Assembly: GCA_016867265.1 (NCBI GenBank)
Contig: VGJW01000006.1
Location: 1 to 64,000, forward strand
DNA: 64,000 nt
Direction of reading: 5' to 3'
Source: Candidatus Tanganyikabacteria bacterium
GTDB lineage: Bacteria; Cyanobacteriota; Sericytochromatia; S15B-MN24; VGJW01
Shown here: piece by piece, positions 34,415 through 42,575 of the stretch
Layout: the number at the start of each line of letters is the position of its first letter
Numbering within the stretch: position 1 is the first letter of the stretch
Made by a program: the position numbers and the translations under genes
Notes under the pieces: generated by a model
The model's input: the letters and a program-made list of their open reading frames with translations, nothing else
The model's database searches: none
Told to the model about the DNA's origin: nothing

Positions 34415-34567
34415 GGTGACACCTCGGATGGGTCGGTTGGGGGACACGGAGCGCCTGACAAGTCCGGAGGCGTCCTTCACCGAGCAACCACCGTCACCTG
34501 TGTCATGGTGCGACACGTACTCTAGAGTAACACGTCCGGTAAGACCGTTGCAACGATCACGTTCGAA

Positions 34568-35515
34568 TCAGGGCAGAAAGGACGTCACGGGCGTGGTCCA
34601 GACTGTACCGGACGGACGACCGGACGCATCCGAACCACCCAGAACGACCAGCCGCTCACCTAGGCGGGCGGCAACAGGGTGGTTCCTCGCCTCGGGCAGC
34701 AATGACTGGCGCGACCAAGACCGGGTCGCGAGGTCGAACCTGTCGACGGCCGCGGACGGACCGCCGGCATCCCGGCCTCCCACCGCAAGGACGAAGTTGC
34801 CGTAGGCCACGAAGGTCGCCCCGAGCCGCGGAGTCGGCATGGGTGCCGTTTCAGTCCAGATACCGGTTGTCGGCTCGAGCAGCCAGCAGCGGCCATCCGC
34901 CACGCCGGCGCCGGCGTGGCCGCCTGCCAGCAACAAGCGGGCGCCGACCTGCACGAGGCCTGCCCCGCTGCGCGCCTGGGGCAGGGGACGCGCCATCGCC
35001 CACTGGCGCTTGAGTCCGTCGAAGATATCCACGCGACTGCTTGCACCCAGGACGTTCTCGCCGCCTGCCAGCCACACGGTGTGACCGTAGGAGCCGATTG
35101 CTGCGTCCGAGCGGCCCTCAGGTGCGGCGGGCATTTCTTCCCAGCGGTTGGTCTCGAGATCGAGCCGTACGGCCGTCCCCCCTGTACCCGTTGAGACGGC
35201 CAGCAACTTGAGTGCGGGCATCGCCACAAGGACGGGTGCCTGCAGGCCGGGGGTCGGGTTCGGCAGGGTCGCCCAAATCGCGGGCAGCGCCAAGATGCGA
35301 CCCGAGGACGCCCCTGCGTCGAGCACGACCAACCGGGTGCCGACTGCCGCTCCCGCACCCGGCTGGAAGCCTGCCGGGAGCTGCGTAGTCACCCAGGAGG
35401 ATTCGGCCCGGGTCGCCCGCACCGAGGTCGAGGCCACGCCCGGTCCCGGCGCCTGGGCACAGGCTGCGAGCGAACCCGCAAGAACGAGGGCCGAAATGGG
35501 ATGCCTGCGTGACAT
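34568..35515 (-). CDS. kelch-repeat lipoprotein
   Basis: 315 residues. Lipoprotein signal with LAAC lipobox at Cys19. The mature protein is a run of kelch repeats, each with a Gly-Gly pair and spaced Tyr/Trp: WLAGGENVLGASSRVDIFD, LLLAGGHAGAGVADG, LAVGGRDAGGPSAAVDRFD, VVLGGSDASGR. A five- to six-bladed beta-propeller anchored to a membrane is expected. Ligand unknown. The ATG has a GGAGGT site. An AGTGTTAACCTGAT motif lies upstream. Confidence 0.88.
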   Translation of the reverse strand: MSRRHPISALVLAGSLAACAQAPGPGVASTSVRATRAESSWVTTQLPAGFQPGAGAAVGTRLVVLDAGASSGRILALPAIWATLPNPTPGLQAPVLVAMPALKLLAVSTGTGGTAVRLDLETNRWEEMPAAPEGRSDAAIGSYGHTVWLAGGENVLGASSRVDIFDGLKRQWAMARPLPQARSGAGLVQVGARLLLAGGHAGAGVADGRCWLLEPTTGIWTETAPMPTPRLGATFVAYGNFVLAVGGRDAGGPSAAVDRFDLATRSWSRQSLLPEARNHPVAARLGERLVVLGGSDASGRPSGTVWTTPVTSFLP

Positions 35516-35575
35516 GGGGGACCTCCTAGCCAGATTGTTGCCATCAGGTTAACACTTGCCTAATGTCTTGTGAAG

Positions 35576-36319
35576 TCAGCCCTCCCTCAGGACACCCGGA
35601 AGGGCCGACCTGGCCAGCCCGGAGGGAAACGAGGGGCGCTGCCTGCTGAAATGCTCCCGCAGCACGATGGCATCGAGCCATGGTGCTGCATACAGGCTCC
35701 ACCACCCCGATTGCCTGCGTGCCTGATGGACCGCCGGGCCCGGCTCGACGCGTGCCCGGTAGCTCATCAGGATGCGAAACCCCTCGAGCATGCGCCCGAA
35801 GGACCAGACCCGCTCGGGATGGAATCGCGCGGAATCAGGCAGGGGTCTGGCCAAGAGGATGTCCCGGCGAAATGCGGCATTGGCCCGGTTCAGTCCGTAT
35901 TCCGGCTCTCTGGCCGCTTCCTTCAGCGTCATGACCTGCTGGGGACACCGCACGGACAGGCGGGCCGGAACGAAGTCCGCACCCCCGACTGCTGCGACCC
36001 GCTCGTCACGGAAGGATGCCAGCAGGCTGCGGAGCCAACTCCTCTCCCAAAGCTGCACGCCGGTGTCCAGCGTGACGAGATGGGGCCCGCTAGCGAGCCG
36101 GGCCGCAAGATTGAGACGCACTGCGACATCAAGCGAGGGTGCGACATGGAGATTGCGACTCGGGGCTTCCTTCCCGTTGCCAAGACGGTCCCGGCGCCGC
36201 TCGGGAGACAGGATCAGCACGTCGACGTCCCGGTGCGTCTGGTCGTAGATGGCCTCGGGCAGACGGTCAAGTAATCTGCTGTCCGGCACGTCGAGCACGA
36301 TGGTGGCGATGGATTCCAA
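35576..36319 (-). CDS. glycosyltransferase family 2-like protein
   Basis: 247 residues from TTG 36319, 8 bases after GGAGG. The start (IATIVLDVPDSRLLDRLPEAI, QTHRDVDVLILSP) and the middle (LVTLDTGVQLWERSWLRSLLAS, VGGADFVPARL) follow the GT-A pattern of GT2 enzymes, but the classic DxD is replaced by LDTGV, so activity is uncertain. No membrane helix. It lies 99 bases downstream of the hydrolase gene in the same direction. Confidence 0.6.
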   Translation of the reverse strand: MESIATIVLDVPDSRLLDRLPEAIYDQTHRDVDVLILSPERRRDRLGNGKEAPSRNLHVAPSLDVAVRLNLAARLASGPHLVTLDTGVQLWERSWLRSLLASFRDERVAAVGGADFVPARLSVRCPQQVMTLKEAAREPEYGLNRANAAFRRDILLARPLPDSARFHPERVWSFGRMLEGFRILMSYRARVEPGPAVHQARRQSGWWSLYAAPWLDAIVLREHFSRQRPSFPSGLARSALPGVLREG

Positions 36320-36418
36320 GCGGATGACCTCCGCCCAGCAGCCTAGCCTCGCCGGAGCCCCATGCAATCGGGCGCCACACACAGGACAGGTTGGCCGAGC
36401 GGTCCCTCGACGCGGGCC

Positions 36419-37372
36419 TCAGGCCCAGGTCTGGATCAGGCGTGCAGCGGCGCCTTCGGCCCACCTGTCGGTCGTGACACTGGGTCCGAAGGTCACGGGG
36501 GCCGCCATCCAGAAGCCCCCATGCCCACCGTGCGGTTGCAGGATCAGTTTCACGTGACCAGGCAAATTTTCCGGGGGAGGCACGAAGGGATCGTCGGCCG
36601 CGTGGATCAGGAAGGCAGGCACCTTGAGGCGGTCGAGGGCGTATCTGGGCGATGCCAGCGTGTAGTAGGCCTGCGCGTCACGCTGGCCGGCCAGACGAGC
36701 CGTCACGTCGTCATCGAATCGTGTCAGGCTCGAGGCAGCCCGGCCCAGCCTGGCGACCTCCTCCCACCGCTGCGGGTCACGCCGGGCAGCCGCTTCGAGC
36801 CTGCGCTTCATTGAGGCGAGGAACCAGCGTTCGTAGATGCGATTTCCGGGGAGGGCAAGGGCCCGCGCAGCCACGCCCATATCGACAGGCGCTGAAATCG
36901 TCACCACTCCTCGGACCAGAGGCAGGGCCGCTTCGCCCATCTCGGACAACCATCTCAGGGCCACGGCGCCACCAAGGCTCAGGCCCGTCAGGAACACCGG
37001 CAATCCCGGCAATCTCCTGGAGACCCAGCCAACCGCCGCCTCGAGGTCATGCCAGCGCAGCGCGTGGTACAAGGTCCCCGCCGTCAGGCGTGAGGCCCCG
37101 CAGCCCAACCAGTCGAGACGCAAGGACGCAAAACCCGCCTGATGGGCAAGCAGGCTGATGCCCCTCATATGCCCGGATGCGGCCTCGGCCTCGAGGCCGT
37201 GCAAGTGGATGACGACGCCCCTTGCGGAGCCACTCGGGGCACCATGCCAGTACCCGGACAGGACTTCCCCATCCCGGGAAGGCACGAGGACCGGTTCAGA
37301 CGCCGAGTGCCATGCAGCGGCGTCAGGCAGGCCACGACGCGGCAGGAATTCCGGCAGGATGGTCTGGGCCAT
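36419..37372 (-). CDS. alpha/beta hydrolase, YheT-like
   Basis: 317 residues. Oxyanion region VVIHLHGLEAEA, nucleophile elbow TGLSLGGAVAL (Ser), acid HAADDPFVPP (Asp) and PHGGHGGF (His) give a full catalytic triad in the YheT/EMB8 order. An esterase or lipase on a small hydrophobic ester is likely. The ATG at 37372 has a GGAGG only 1-2 bases upstream, closer than usual, so the true start may differ. It follows htpG by 47 bases. Confidence 0.82.
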   Translation of the reverse strand: MAQTILPEFLPRRGLPDAAAWHSASEPVLVPSRDGEVLSGYWHGAPSGSARGVVIHLHGLEAEAASGHMRGISLLAHQAGFASLRLDWLGCGASRLTAGTLYHALRWHDLEAAVGWVSRRLPGLPVFLTGLSLGGAVALRWLSEMGEAALPLVRGVVTISAPVDMGVAARALALPGNRIYERWFLASMKRRLEAAARRDPQRWEEVARLGRAASSLTRFDDDVTARLAGQRDAQAYYTLASPRYALDRLKVPAFLIHAADDPFVPPPENLPGHVKLILQPHGGHGGFWMAAPVTFGPSVTTDRWAEGAAARLIQTWA

Positions 37373-37419
37373 TCCTCCTGCAAAGCCCGGGAGCGGCCGA
37401 AAATCCGGCAGGTCGGGGA

Positions 37420-39234
37420 TCAGCGGATCAGGTCCTGGGCGCGCTTGATGAAGGCCTGCAGATCGTATGGGGGCAGGTCGCCGACTGCGAGTCGTGCGAG
37501 GTCGTAGACGTGACGACAAAGCTTCTGACCCGTCTCGGCCTGGGCGTCGAGCGCGCGCTGCACCAGCGGATGGTCGCGGTTGACCAGCAGCGTGCGCTCC
37601 TGTCCTGCCCTGTCGTCCTGCCCCCAAAGGGAGGCGAACTGCTGCATCCTGCGCCCTTCCTCGTCGGACACCAGCAGCGCGCTGACTTCGGCCGCGTCGA
37701 GGCTGACCACCTTCACGCCGGGGGCCGCTTCACCCAAAGCCCCCTGGAACAGCTCGGCAATCCGGACATCCCGCGTCTTGCCCTCGGCGTCGACGACCCC
37801 GGCGTCCTCGGTCTCCCGGGCGAGCAGGTCCCCGAGGACGGCATCCGCCCGTACCCAGCGCCGCTCCGGATTCTTGCCTTCCAGGAACTGGATGAAGTGG
37901 ACGTCGAAGGGGCCTTCGAGGTGGACGGCATGGATGCCCTTGTCCTCGAGAAGTGAGCGCGTGGTGCCCTTGAGGTCCTCCCCCAGCACATAGACCAGCT
38001 TGCCCTGGGTTTTCTCTCCGTACTGCCCGAGCCAGTCCTGCGGGGAAAGCCACGTCCCGTCCGTGGTGCGGAAAAGCAAGACGTCCTTGCAAGCCTCGTA
38101 GAAACGCTCGTCCTCCATGAAGCCGAACTTGATGAAAGGATGGATGTCGGCCCAGGCAGCCTCGAAGGCCGCACGATCGTCCTTGTGCAGACTGACGAGA
38201 CGATCTGCGACCTTTCGGACGATGTGCTGGGCGATCTTGCGGACATACGGATCGTTCTGCAGCGCACTGCGCGACACGTTCAGTGGCAGGTCCGGGCAGT
38301 CGATCATCCCCTTCAGGATGGTCAGGAACTTGGGGATGACCGCCTCGCTGTGATCGGCAACGAAGACCTGGTTGCAGTACAACTGGACCTCGCCCTTCGA
38401 CACGTCCAACTCGTGGCGCAAACGCGGGAAGTAGAGGATGCCCTGCAGCCTGAAGGGATAGTCGGTGTTCAGATGGACCCAGAACAAAGGGTCGCCCTGG
38501 AACGGGAAGGCCTTGTCGTAGAAGGCCTTGTAGTCCTCGTCTGCGAGGCCCTGCGGGCTGCGTGTCCACAAGGGTGCCTGGTGGTTGATCTCCTTGCCGC
38601 CGACGCGGATGGGCAGGGGCAGGTAATTGGCATACCTCCTGACGAGATGGGCAAGGCGAATCTCCTCGAGGAACTCGCCGGATACGTCATCGAGGTGGAG
38701 CACGACATCCGTCCCCCTTGTCGCCCGGGGCTCAGGGCCCATCTCGAAGGTCATGCCGCCGTCCGAGACCCACCGCGTCCCGGCCCCGTCCGGCTCGAGG
38801 ATGCCGCGGGAGTGGACCTCGACCTTGCGTGCCACCATGAACGCGCTGTAGAAGCCAAGACCGAAGTGGCCGATGATGCCTTGCCCATCCCCCCGCAACT
38901 CGTACTTCTCGACGAAAGCCTGCGCACCCGAGAAAGCCACCTGCGTCAGGTAGTTCCGGATTTCGTCGGCGGTCATCCCGATGCCCTCGTCCCGGATCGT
39001 GACGGTCCCGGCGTCCTTGTCGAACAGGATGTCGATGGCGAGCGACCCCAGATCCCCAAGGCCCTCGACGAGGGCCACGTGACGGGCCTTGGTGGTGGCG
39101 TCAAAGGCGTTGGCGACCAGTTCGCGAAGGAATATCTCCTTCTCTGAGTAAAGCCACTTCTTGATGATGGGCAGCAGGTTCTCGGCGTGGATGGAGAGAC
39201 GCCCCTGCTCCATGGGAACGGAATCATTGCTCAT
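37420..39234 (-). CDS. htpG: chaperone protein HtpG (Hsp90)
   Basis: 604 residues from ATG 39234 (GTG 39240 is an alternative). N-terminal GHKL ATPase domain: FLRELVANAFDATTK (Asn and Asp for ATP/Mg, with Phe in place of the usual Ser), DEGIGMT, GIIGHFGLGFYSAFMV. Middle domain VFVADHSEAVIPKFL and LNVSRSALQNDPYVRKI, then a C-terminal dimer domain. No ribosome binding site precedes the ATG. It is divergent from the pterin dehydratase gene. Confidence 0.96.
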   Translation of the reverse strand: MSNDSVPMEQGRLSIHAENLLPIIKKWLYSEKEIFLRELVANAFDATTKARHVALVEGLGDLGSLAIDILFDKDAGTVTIRDEGIGMTADEIRNYLTQVAFSGAQAFVEKYELRGDGQGIIGHFGLGFYSAFMVARKVEVHSRGILEPDGAGTRWVSDGGMTFEMGPEPRATRGTDVVLHLDDVSGEFLEEIRLAHLVRRYANYLPLPIRVGGKEINHQAPLWTRSPQGLADEDYKAFYDKAFPFQGDPLFWVHLNTDYPFRLQGILYFPRLRHELDVSKGEVQLYCNQVFVADHSEAVIPKFLTILKGMIDCPDLPLNVSRSALQNDPYVRKIAQHIVRKVADRLVSLHKDDRAAFEAAWADIHPFIKFGFMEDERFYEACKDVLLFRTTDGTWLSPQDWLGQYGEKTQGKLVYVLGEDLKGTTRSLLEDKGIHAVHLEGPFDVHFIQFLEGKNPERRWVRADAVLGDLLARETEDAGVVDAEGKTRDVRIAELFQGALGEAAPGVKVVSLDAAEVSALLVSDEEGRRMQQFASLWGQDDRAGQERTLLVNRDHPLVQRALDAQAETGQKLCRHVYDLARLAVGDLPPYDLQAFIKRAQDLIR

Positions 39235-39245
39235 GGCCACTCATC

Positions 39246-39251
39246 TACACT
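39246..39251 (+). promoter_or_regulatory. -10-like TACACT before the pterin dehydratase gene
   Basis: TACACT with a predicted leader of about 28 bases that includes a GGGGGG stretch before the ATG at 39286. Confidence 0.4.
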
Positions 39252-39285
39252 GTCGGGGCACTGCAAATCAAGCGGGGGGCAGACC

Positions 39286-39555
39286 ATGACGACGGAATTC
39301 GAAGCGCTCTGTGCACGCCATCCAGGCTGGACCTGCACGGGGACGGAGCTGGTCAGGACGTGGGATTGCCGGGATGCCGAGGAAGCCGTGCGCCTGCTGC
39401 AGCGCATCATCGCCCTGTCGATGGAGCAGGATCATCATCCCGAACTCACATGGACCTACAGGCGCATCCACCTCCGGCTCACCACCCACGAAGAAGGGGG
39501 CCTCGGCCCGCGGGATGTCCGCTGGGTCGAGGCCCTCGAGCGCACCGGCGGCTAA
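39286..39555 (+). CDS. 4a-hydroxytetrahydrobiopterin dehydratase
   Basis: 89 residues, standard for pterin-4a-carbinolamine dehydratase. The active-site histidines are in MEQDHHPELTWTYRRI and the late LRLTTHEEGGLGPRD. It regenerates tetrahydropterin after aromatic hydroxylation, which would complement hpd in tyrosine metabolism, but no phenylalanine hydroxylase is present here. Its stop overlaps the convergent glutaredoxin gene by 4 bases. Confidence 0.92.
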   Translation: MTTEFEALCARHPGWTCTGTELVRTWDCRDAEEAVRLLQRIIALSMEQDHHPELTWTYRRIHLRLTTHEEGGLGPRDVRWVEALERTGG

Positions 39556-39932
39556 CCGAAGGTCCGCTTCAGCAACTCCTGCAGTTCGCCCTTCTCTTCC
39601 ATGGGTCCGAGAATGTCGGTGTCCCCGTAGAACTGCCCGTCGATGAAGACTTTGGGCAAGGTTCGCCAGTTGGTCATGTCCGAGAGGACCTGGCGCTTGT
39701 CCATGTCCCGAAGGACGTCGACGATGGCGAACGGGTGGCCGTACTTGGCGAAGAATTCCTTGGTCTCGACCGTGAAACCGCACATCGGTTGCTCCATGGT
39801 TCCCTTGCCGTAGACAAGGATGCGGTTGGCCGCGATTTCCGACTCGATCTCGGCCTTGATGGCCGCCACGTCACGCACCGGGGCGGAATCACCCGTGACG
39901 GTGGGCACCCCCACGATCGGCATCTCATTCAT
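39552..39932 (-). CDS. grxD: monothiol glutaredoxin with CGFT site
   Basis: 126 residues from ATG 39932, 9 bases after AAGGAG. The Grx4-type features are KGTMEQPMCGFTVETKEF (monothiol Cys, CGFT instead of the usual CGFS), TNWRTLPKVFIDGQFYGDTD (cis-Pro and glutathione contacts). It carries [2Fe-2S] clusters in trafficking. It is directly downstream of bolA, its usual partner. Confidence 0.93.
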   Translation of the reverse strand: MNEMPIVGVPTVTGDSAPVRDVAAIKAEIESEIAANRILVYGKGTMEQPMCGFTVETKEFFAKYGHPFAIVDVLRDMDKRQVLSDMTNWRTLPKVFIDGQFYGDTDILGPMEEKGELQELLKRTFG

Positions 39933-39957
39933 TCTCGGCATCTCCTTCAGGGGTGGT

Positions 39958-40197
39958 TCAGCGGACCGAACGCGTTTCGGCGCGAATTTCGAGGGCGTGG
40001 ATGCGGCCGTCGTCCATGGGCTCCTTCAAGGCTGCCTGCACCTTGCGGTGCCGATCCAGCAGGCCTACGCCCTCGAACGCATCCGTGGCGATGAAGAGCG
40101 TGAAGTGGTCCAAGGTGCCGCGGTTGTCGACAATCCGGATGTCCGCGTCCGGAAAGGCCTGAATCAGGTAGGCGCGAAAGGTCTCGATGGCTATCAT
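39958..40197 (-). CDS. bolA: BolA family protein
   Basis: 79 residues from the ATG at 40197; longer in-frame starts at 40203 and 40209 fall within or beside the -10 box. The class-specific region DHFTLFIATDAFEGVGLLDRH and a C-terminal DGRIHALEIRAET are clear. BolA proteins form cluster-bridged heterodimers with monothiol glutaredoxins, and the two genes form an operon here with a 25-base gap. Confidence 0.93.
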   Translation of the reverse strand: MIAIETFRAYLIQAFPDADIRIVDNRGTLDHFTLFIATDAFEGVGLLDRHRKVQAALKEPMDDGRIHALEIRAETRSVR

Positions 40198-40204
40198 TTC
40201 CATG

Positions 40205-40234
40205 ATCAAATCAGGCCGCGTGAGCAGGTGTCAA
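40205..40234 (-). promoter_or_regulatory. bolA promoter, leaderless layout
   Basis: A perfect TTGACA -35 (40234-40229), an 18-base spacer and TTTGAT (40210-40205). Seven bases separate the -10 from the ATG at 40197. Confidence 0.65.
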
Positions 40235-40246
40235 TCGCCCGCACCG

Positions 40247-40277
40247 TTGGACGATCAACCGCGGGCGCCGCTATCAT
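40247..40277 (+). promoter_or_regulatory. acyl-CoA dehydrogenase promoter
   Basis: TTGGAC (40247-40252), 19-base spacer, TATCAT (40272-40277). The leader of about 40 bases carries a CCGGAGG site. Confidence 0.5.
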
Positions 40278-40322
40278 GGGGCCTTAAGACCCTTTGACTA
40301 GGCCTTGCCGGAGGATGTTGCC

Positions 40323-41498
40323 ATGAGCCCTGCGACGATGGTGTCGCCAACTGCAGCGAACCCCTACGCTCTCTCGGAGGATCACTTGGCCCTCCGCGAG
40401 ATGGTCCGGGCCTTCGCGGAGCGCGAGGTCAGGCCCCTTGCGGCGCACATCGATGAAACCGAGACCTACCCGCGCGAGACCTTTTCGAAGCTAGCCGAAC
40501 TCGGCCTGATGGGCCTGCCTTGGCCCGAGGATCTGGGCGGTGCAGACGCGGACACCCTTTCCTATGCCATCGCCGTGGAAGAGCTGGGACGGGTCTGCGG
40601 TTCTACCGGCTTGTCCTTTGCCGCGCACGTTTCGCTGGGTACCGGTCCCATCGTGGCGTTCGGGACCGATGACCAGAAGCGACGCTACGTGCCTCAACTG
40701 TGTGATGGCACGAGCGTGGGTTCCTGGGCCCTGACTGAGCCGCAGGCCGGCTCGGATGCGGCCCGCCAGTTGACGACGGCCGTCCGGGACGGTGACCACT
40801 ATGTTCTTAACGGCACCAAGCAATTCATCACCAATGCCAACTGGTCCGAGGCCTGCATCATCATGGCCATGACGGACAAGAGCCAGGGCAACCACGGTGT
40901 CTCGAGCTTCATCGTGCCGACCGACACGCCGGGCTTCTCCGTCGGCAAGCTTGAGAAGAAGATGGGGATGCGCGGTTCGCCGACGTGCGAGGTCATCCTG
41001 CAGGAATGTCGGATCCCGGCGTCGCTTCTGCTGGACAAAGAAGGCACCGGCTTCAAGCAGGCCATGAAGACCTTGGATGGTGGCCGCATTTCCATCGGGG
41101 CGCTGGCGCTCGGCATTGCCCAGGGTGCCTTCGAGGAGGCCCTCGCCTACGCCAAGGACCGCGTGGCTTTCGGTCAGAACATCGGCAAGCACCAGCTCGT
41201 CAGCGCGATGCTGGCAGACATGTCCGTCCAACTCGAGGCCGCGCGGCTGCTGGTCTACCAGGCGGCGCGACTGAAGGACGCCGGCCAGCCTCACACGTTG
41301 GCGGGTGCCCAGGCCAAGCTCTTCGCCAGTGAGGCCGCGATGCGGATCACGACGGATGCCGTCCAGGTGCTGGGGGGCTACGGTTACACCCGGGATTTCC
41401 CCGTCGAGCGCATGATGCGCGATGCCAAGCTGTGCGAGATCGGCGAAGGCACGAGCCAGATTCAGCGGGTGGTCATCGCCCGGCGCCTCGGCGTCTGA
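40323..41498 (+). CDS. acyl-CoA dehydrogenase
   Basis: 391 residues from ATG 40323, 8 bases after GGAGG. FAD/acyl-CoA motifs: [61 protein letters not shown]. The catalytic base Glu is in [19 protein letters not shown], the position used by short/medium-chain enzymes. It performs the first step of beta-oxidation, feeding the bifunctional enzyme at 7220. Monocistronic with a strong terminator. Confidence 0.95.
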   Translation: MSPATMVSPTAANPYALSEDHLALREMVRAFAEREVRPLAAHIDETETYPRETFSKLAELGLMGLPWPEDLGGADADTLSYAIAVEELGRVCGSTGLSFAAHVSLGTGPIVAFGTDDQKRRYVPQLCDGTSVGSWALTEPQAGSDAARQLTTAVRDGDHYVLNGTKQFITNANWSEACIIMAMTDKSQGNHGVSSFIVPTDTPGFSVGKLEKKMGMRGSPTCEVILQECRIPASLLLDKEGTGFKQAMKTLDGGRISIGALALGIAQGAFEEALAYAKDRVAFGQNIGKHQLVSAMLADMSVQLEAARLLVYQAARLKDAGQPHTLAGAQAKLFASEAAMRITTDAVQVLGGYGYTRDFPVERMMRDAKLCEIGEGTSQIQRVVIARRLGV

Positions 41499-41508
41499 TC
41501 GAGAGCTC

Positions 41509-41550
41509 AAGCGGGGCCGAAGTCGAGGCTTTGGCCCTGCTTGCGTTTTT
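41509..41550 (+). terminator. intrinsic terminator of the acyl-CoA dehydrogenase gene
   Basis: A 14-bp stem with G-U pairs (41509-41522 and 41529-41542) is followed by GCG and a run of five T at 41546-41550, just before the convergent gpsA stop. Confidence 0.8.
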
Positions 41551-42575
41551 CAACCCACGCGGCTGTAGACGGACTCTGCCTCATAGGGATTGCGGTTGAT
41601 GGCCATCAGGTCCGCAAGGGCCGCCTCGGGAGAGATGCCCTCGAACAACAACCGATGGACGGCCTCGACAATCGGCATGTAAATCCCCATCTGACCGGCG
41701 CGGGCGTGGACGAGTTGCGTCGTGCGCACGCCTTCTGCCACCTGGCACCTGCCCTGGGTAATGGTCTCGAGGGATTGCCCCTGCGCCAGCGCCACCCCGA
41801 CCCGGTAGTTGCGGGAGAGTGGCGAGAAGGCCGTCGCAACGAGGTCGCCGACACCGGACAGGCCCTGGAAGGTCTCGATCTCCGCACCCTCTGCCAACCC
41901 GAAGCGCGTCATCTCCGCAAGACCGCGGGTCACCAGCATGGCCATGGTGTTCATGCCGAAGCCCAGGCCGTGGGAGACGCCTGCCGCGATCGCGACGACG
42001 TTCTTCAAGACCCCGCCCCATTCGGTACCGACCACGTCCCGGCTGGCATAAACCCGAAATCGTGGCCCGACCAAGGCCTCACGACCCACCTCGACGACCT
42101 CGGCGTAGCGCGAGGCGATGACGGTGGCTGCCGGGTGACCCGTGGCGATTTCGCCGGCCAGATTGGGACCGGACAGTACGCCAATCCGCCGACATGTCGT
42201 CTCCTCACGCAGGACTTCGGACATGCGCGTGCACCCTTCGCCCTCGAGGCCCTTGGTCGCGTGGATAAGGATGCGGTCGCCATCGACATGGCCCGCCATC
42301 GCACGCGCCACGTCGCGCAAACCCTTCGAGGGCACGACGACGAAGATGGTCCGGCAGGGGGCGAGGACCTCGCTCAGGTCCGCCGAGGCCTGGACCCCGG
42401 CACCGAGGCTGGCCTCGGGCAAGTACTTCGGATTCCGGCGCTCCTCGTTGACCTGCCTCGCCAGGTCGGAATTGCGGACCCAGATCCGCACGGGGCGGTC
42501 CTCCCGGCCCAGCAAGTGGGCAATGGCCGTTCCCCAGCTGCCGCCGCCCACGACGGCCACGGGCTCACGTCCCAA
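41550..42575 (-). CDS. gpsA: glycerol-3-phosphate dehydrogenase [NAD(P)+]
   Basis: 341 residues, TTG start with GGAGGAGG upstream. The N-terminal Rossmann motif is GGGSWGTAIAHLL; HATKGLEGEG, LSGPNLAGEIATG and GTEWGGVLKNVVAIAAG are the family's conserved blocks, the last holding the catalytic Lys. It reduces dihydroxyacetone phosphate to sn-glycerol 3-phosphate, the substrate of the acyltransferase encoded just upstream, with which it overlaps by 11 bases. Confidence 0.96.
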   Translation of the reverse strand: MGREPVAVVGGGSWGTAIAHLLGREDRPVRIWVRNSDLARQVNEERRNPKYLPEASLGAGVQASADLSEVLAPCRTIFVVVPSKGLRDVARAMAGHVDGDRILIHATKGLEGEGCTRMSEVLREETTCRRIGVLSGPNLAGEIATGHPAATVIASRYAEVVEVGREALVGPRFRVYASRDVVGTEWGGVLKNVVAIAAGVSHGLGFGMNTMAMLVTRGLAEMTRFGLAEGAEIETFQGLSGVGDLVATAFSPLSRNYRVGVALAQGQSLETITQGRCQVAEGVRTTQLVHARAGQMGIYMPIVEAVHRLLFEGISPEAALADLMAINRNPYEAESVYSRVG

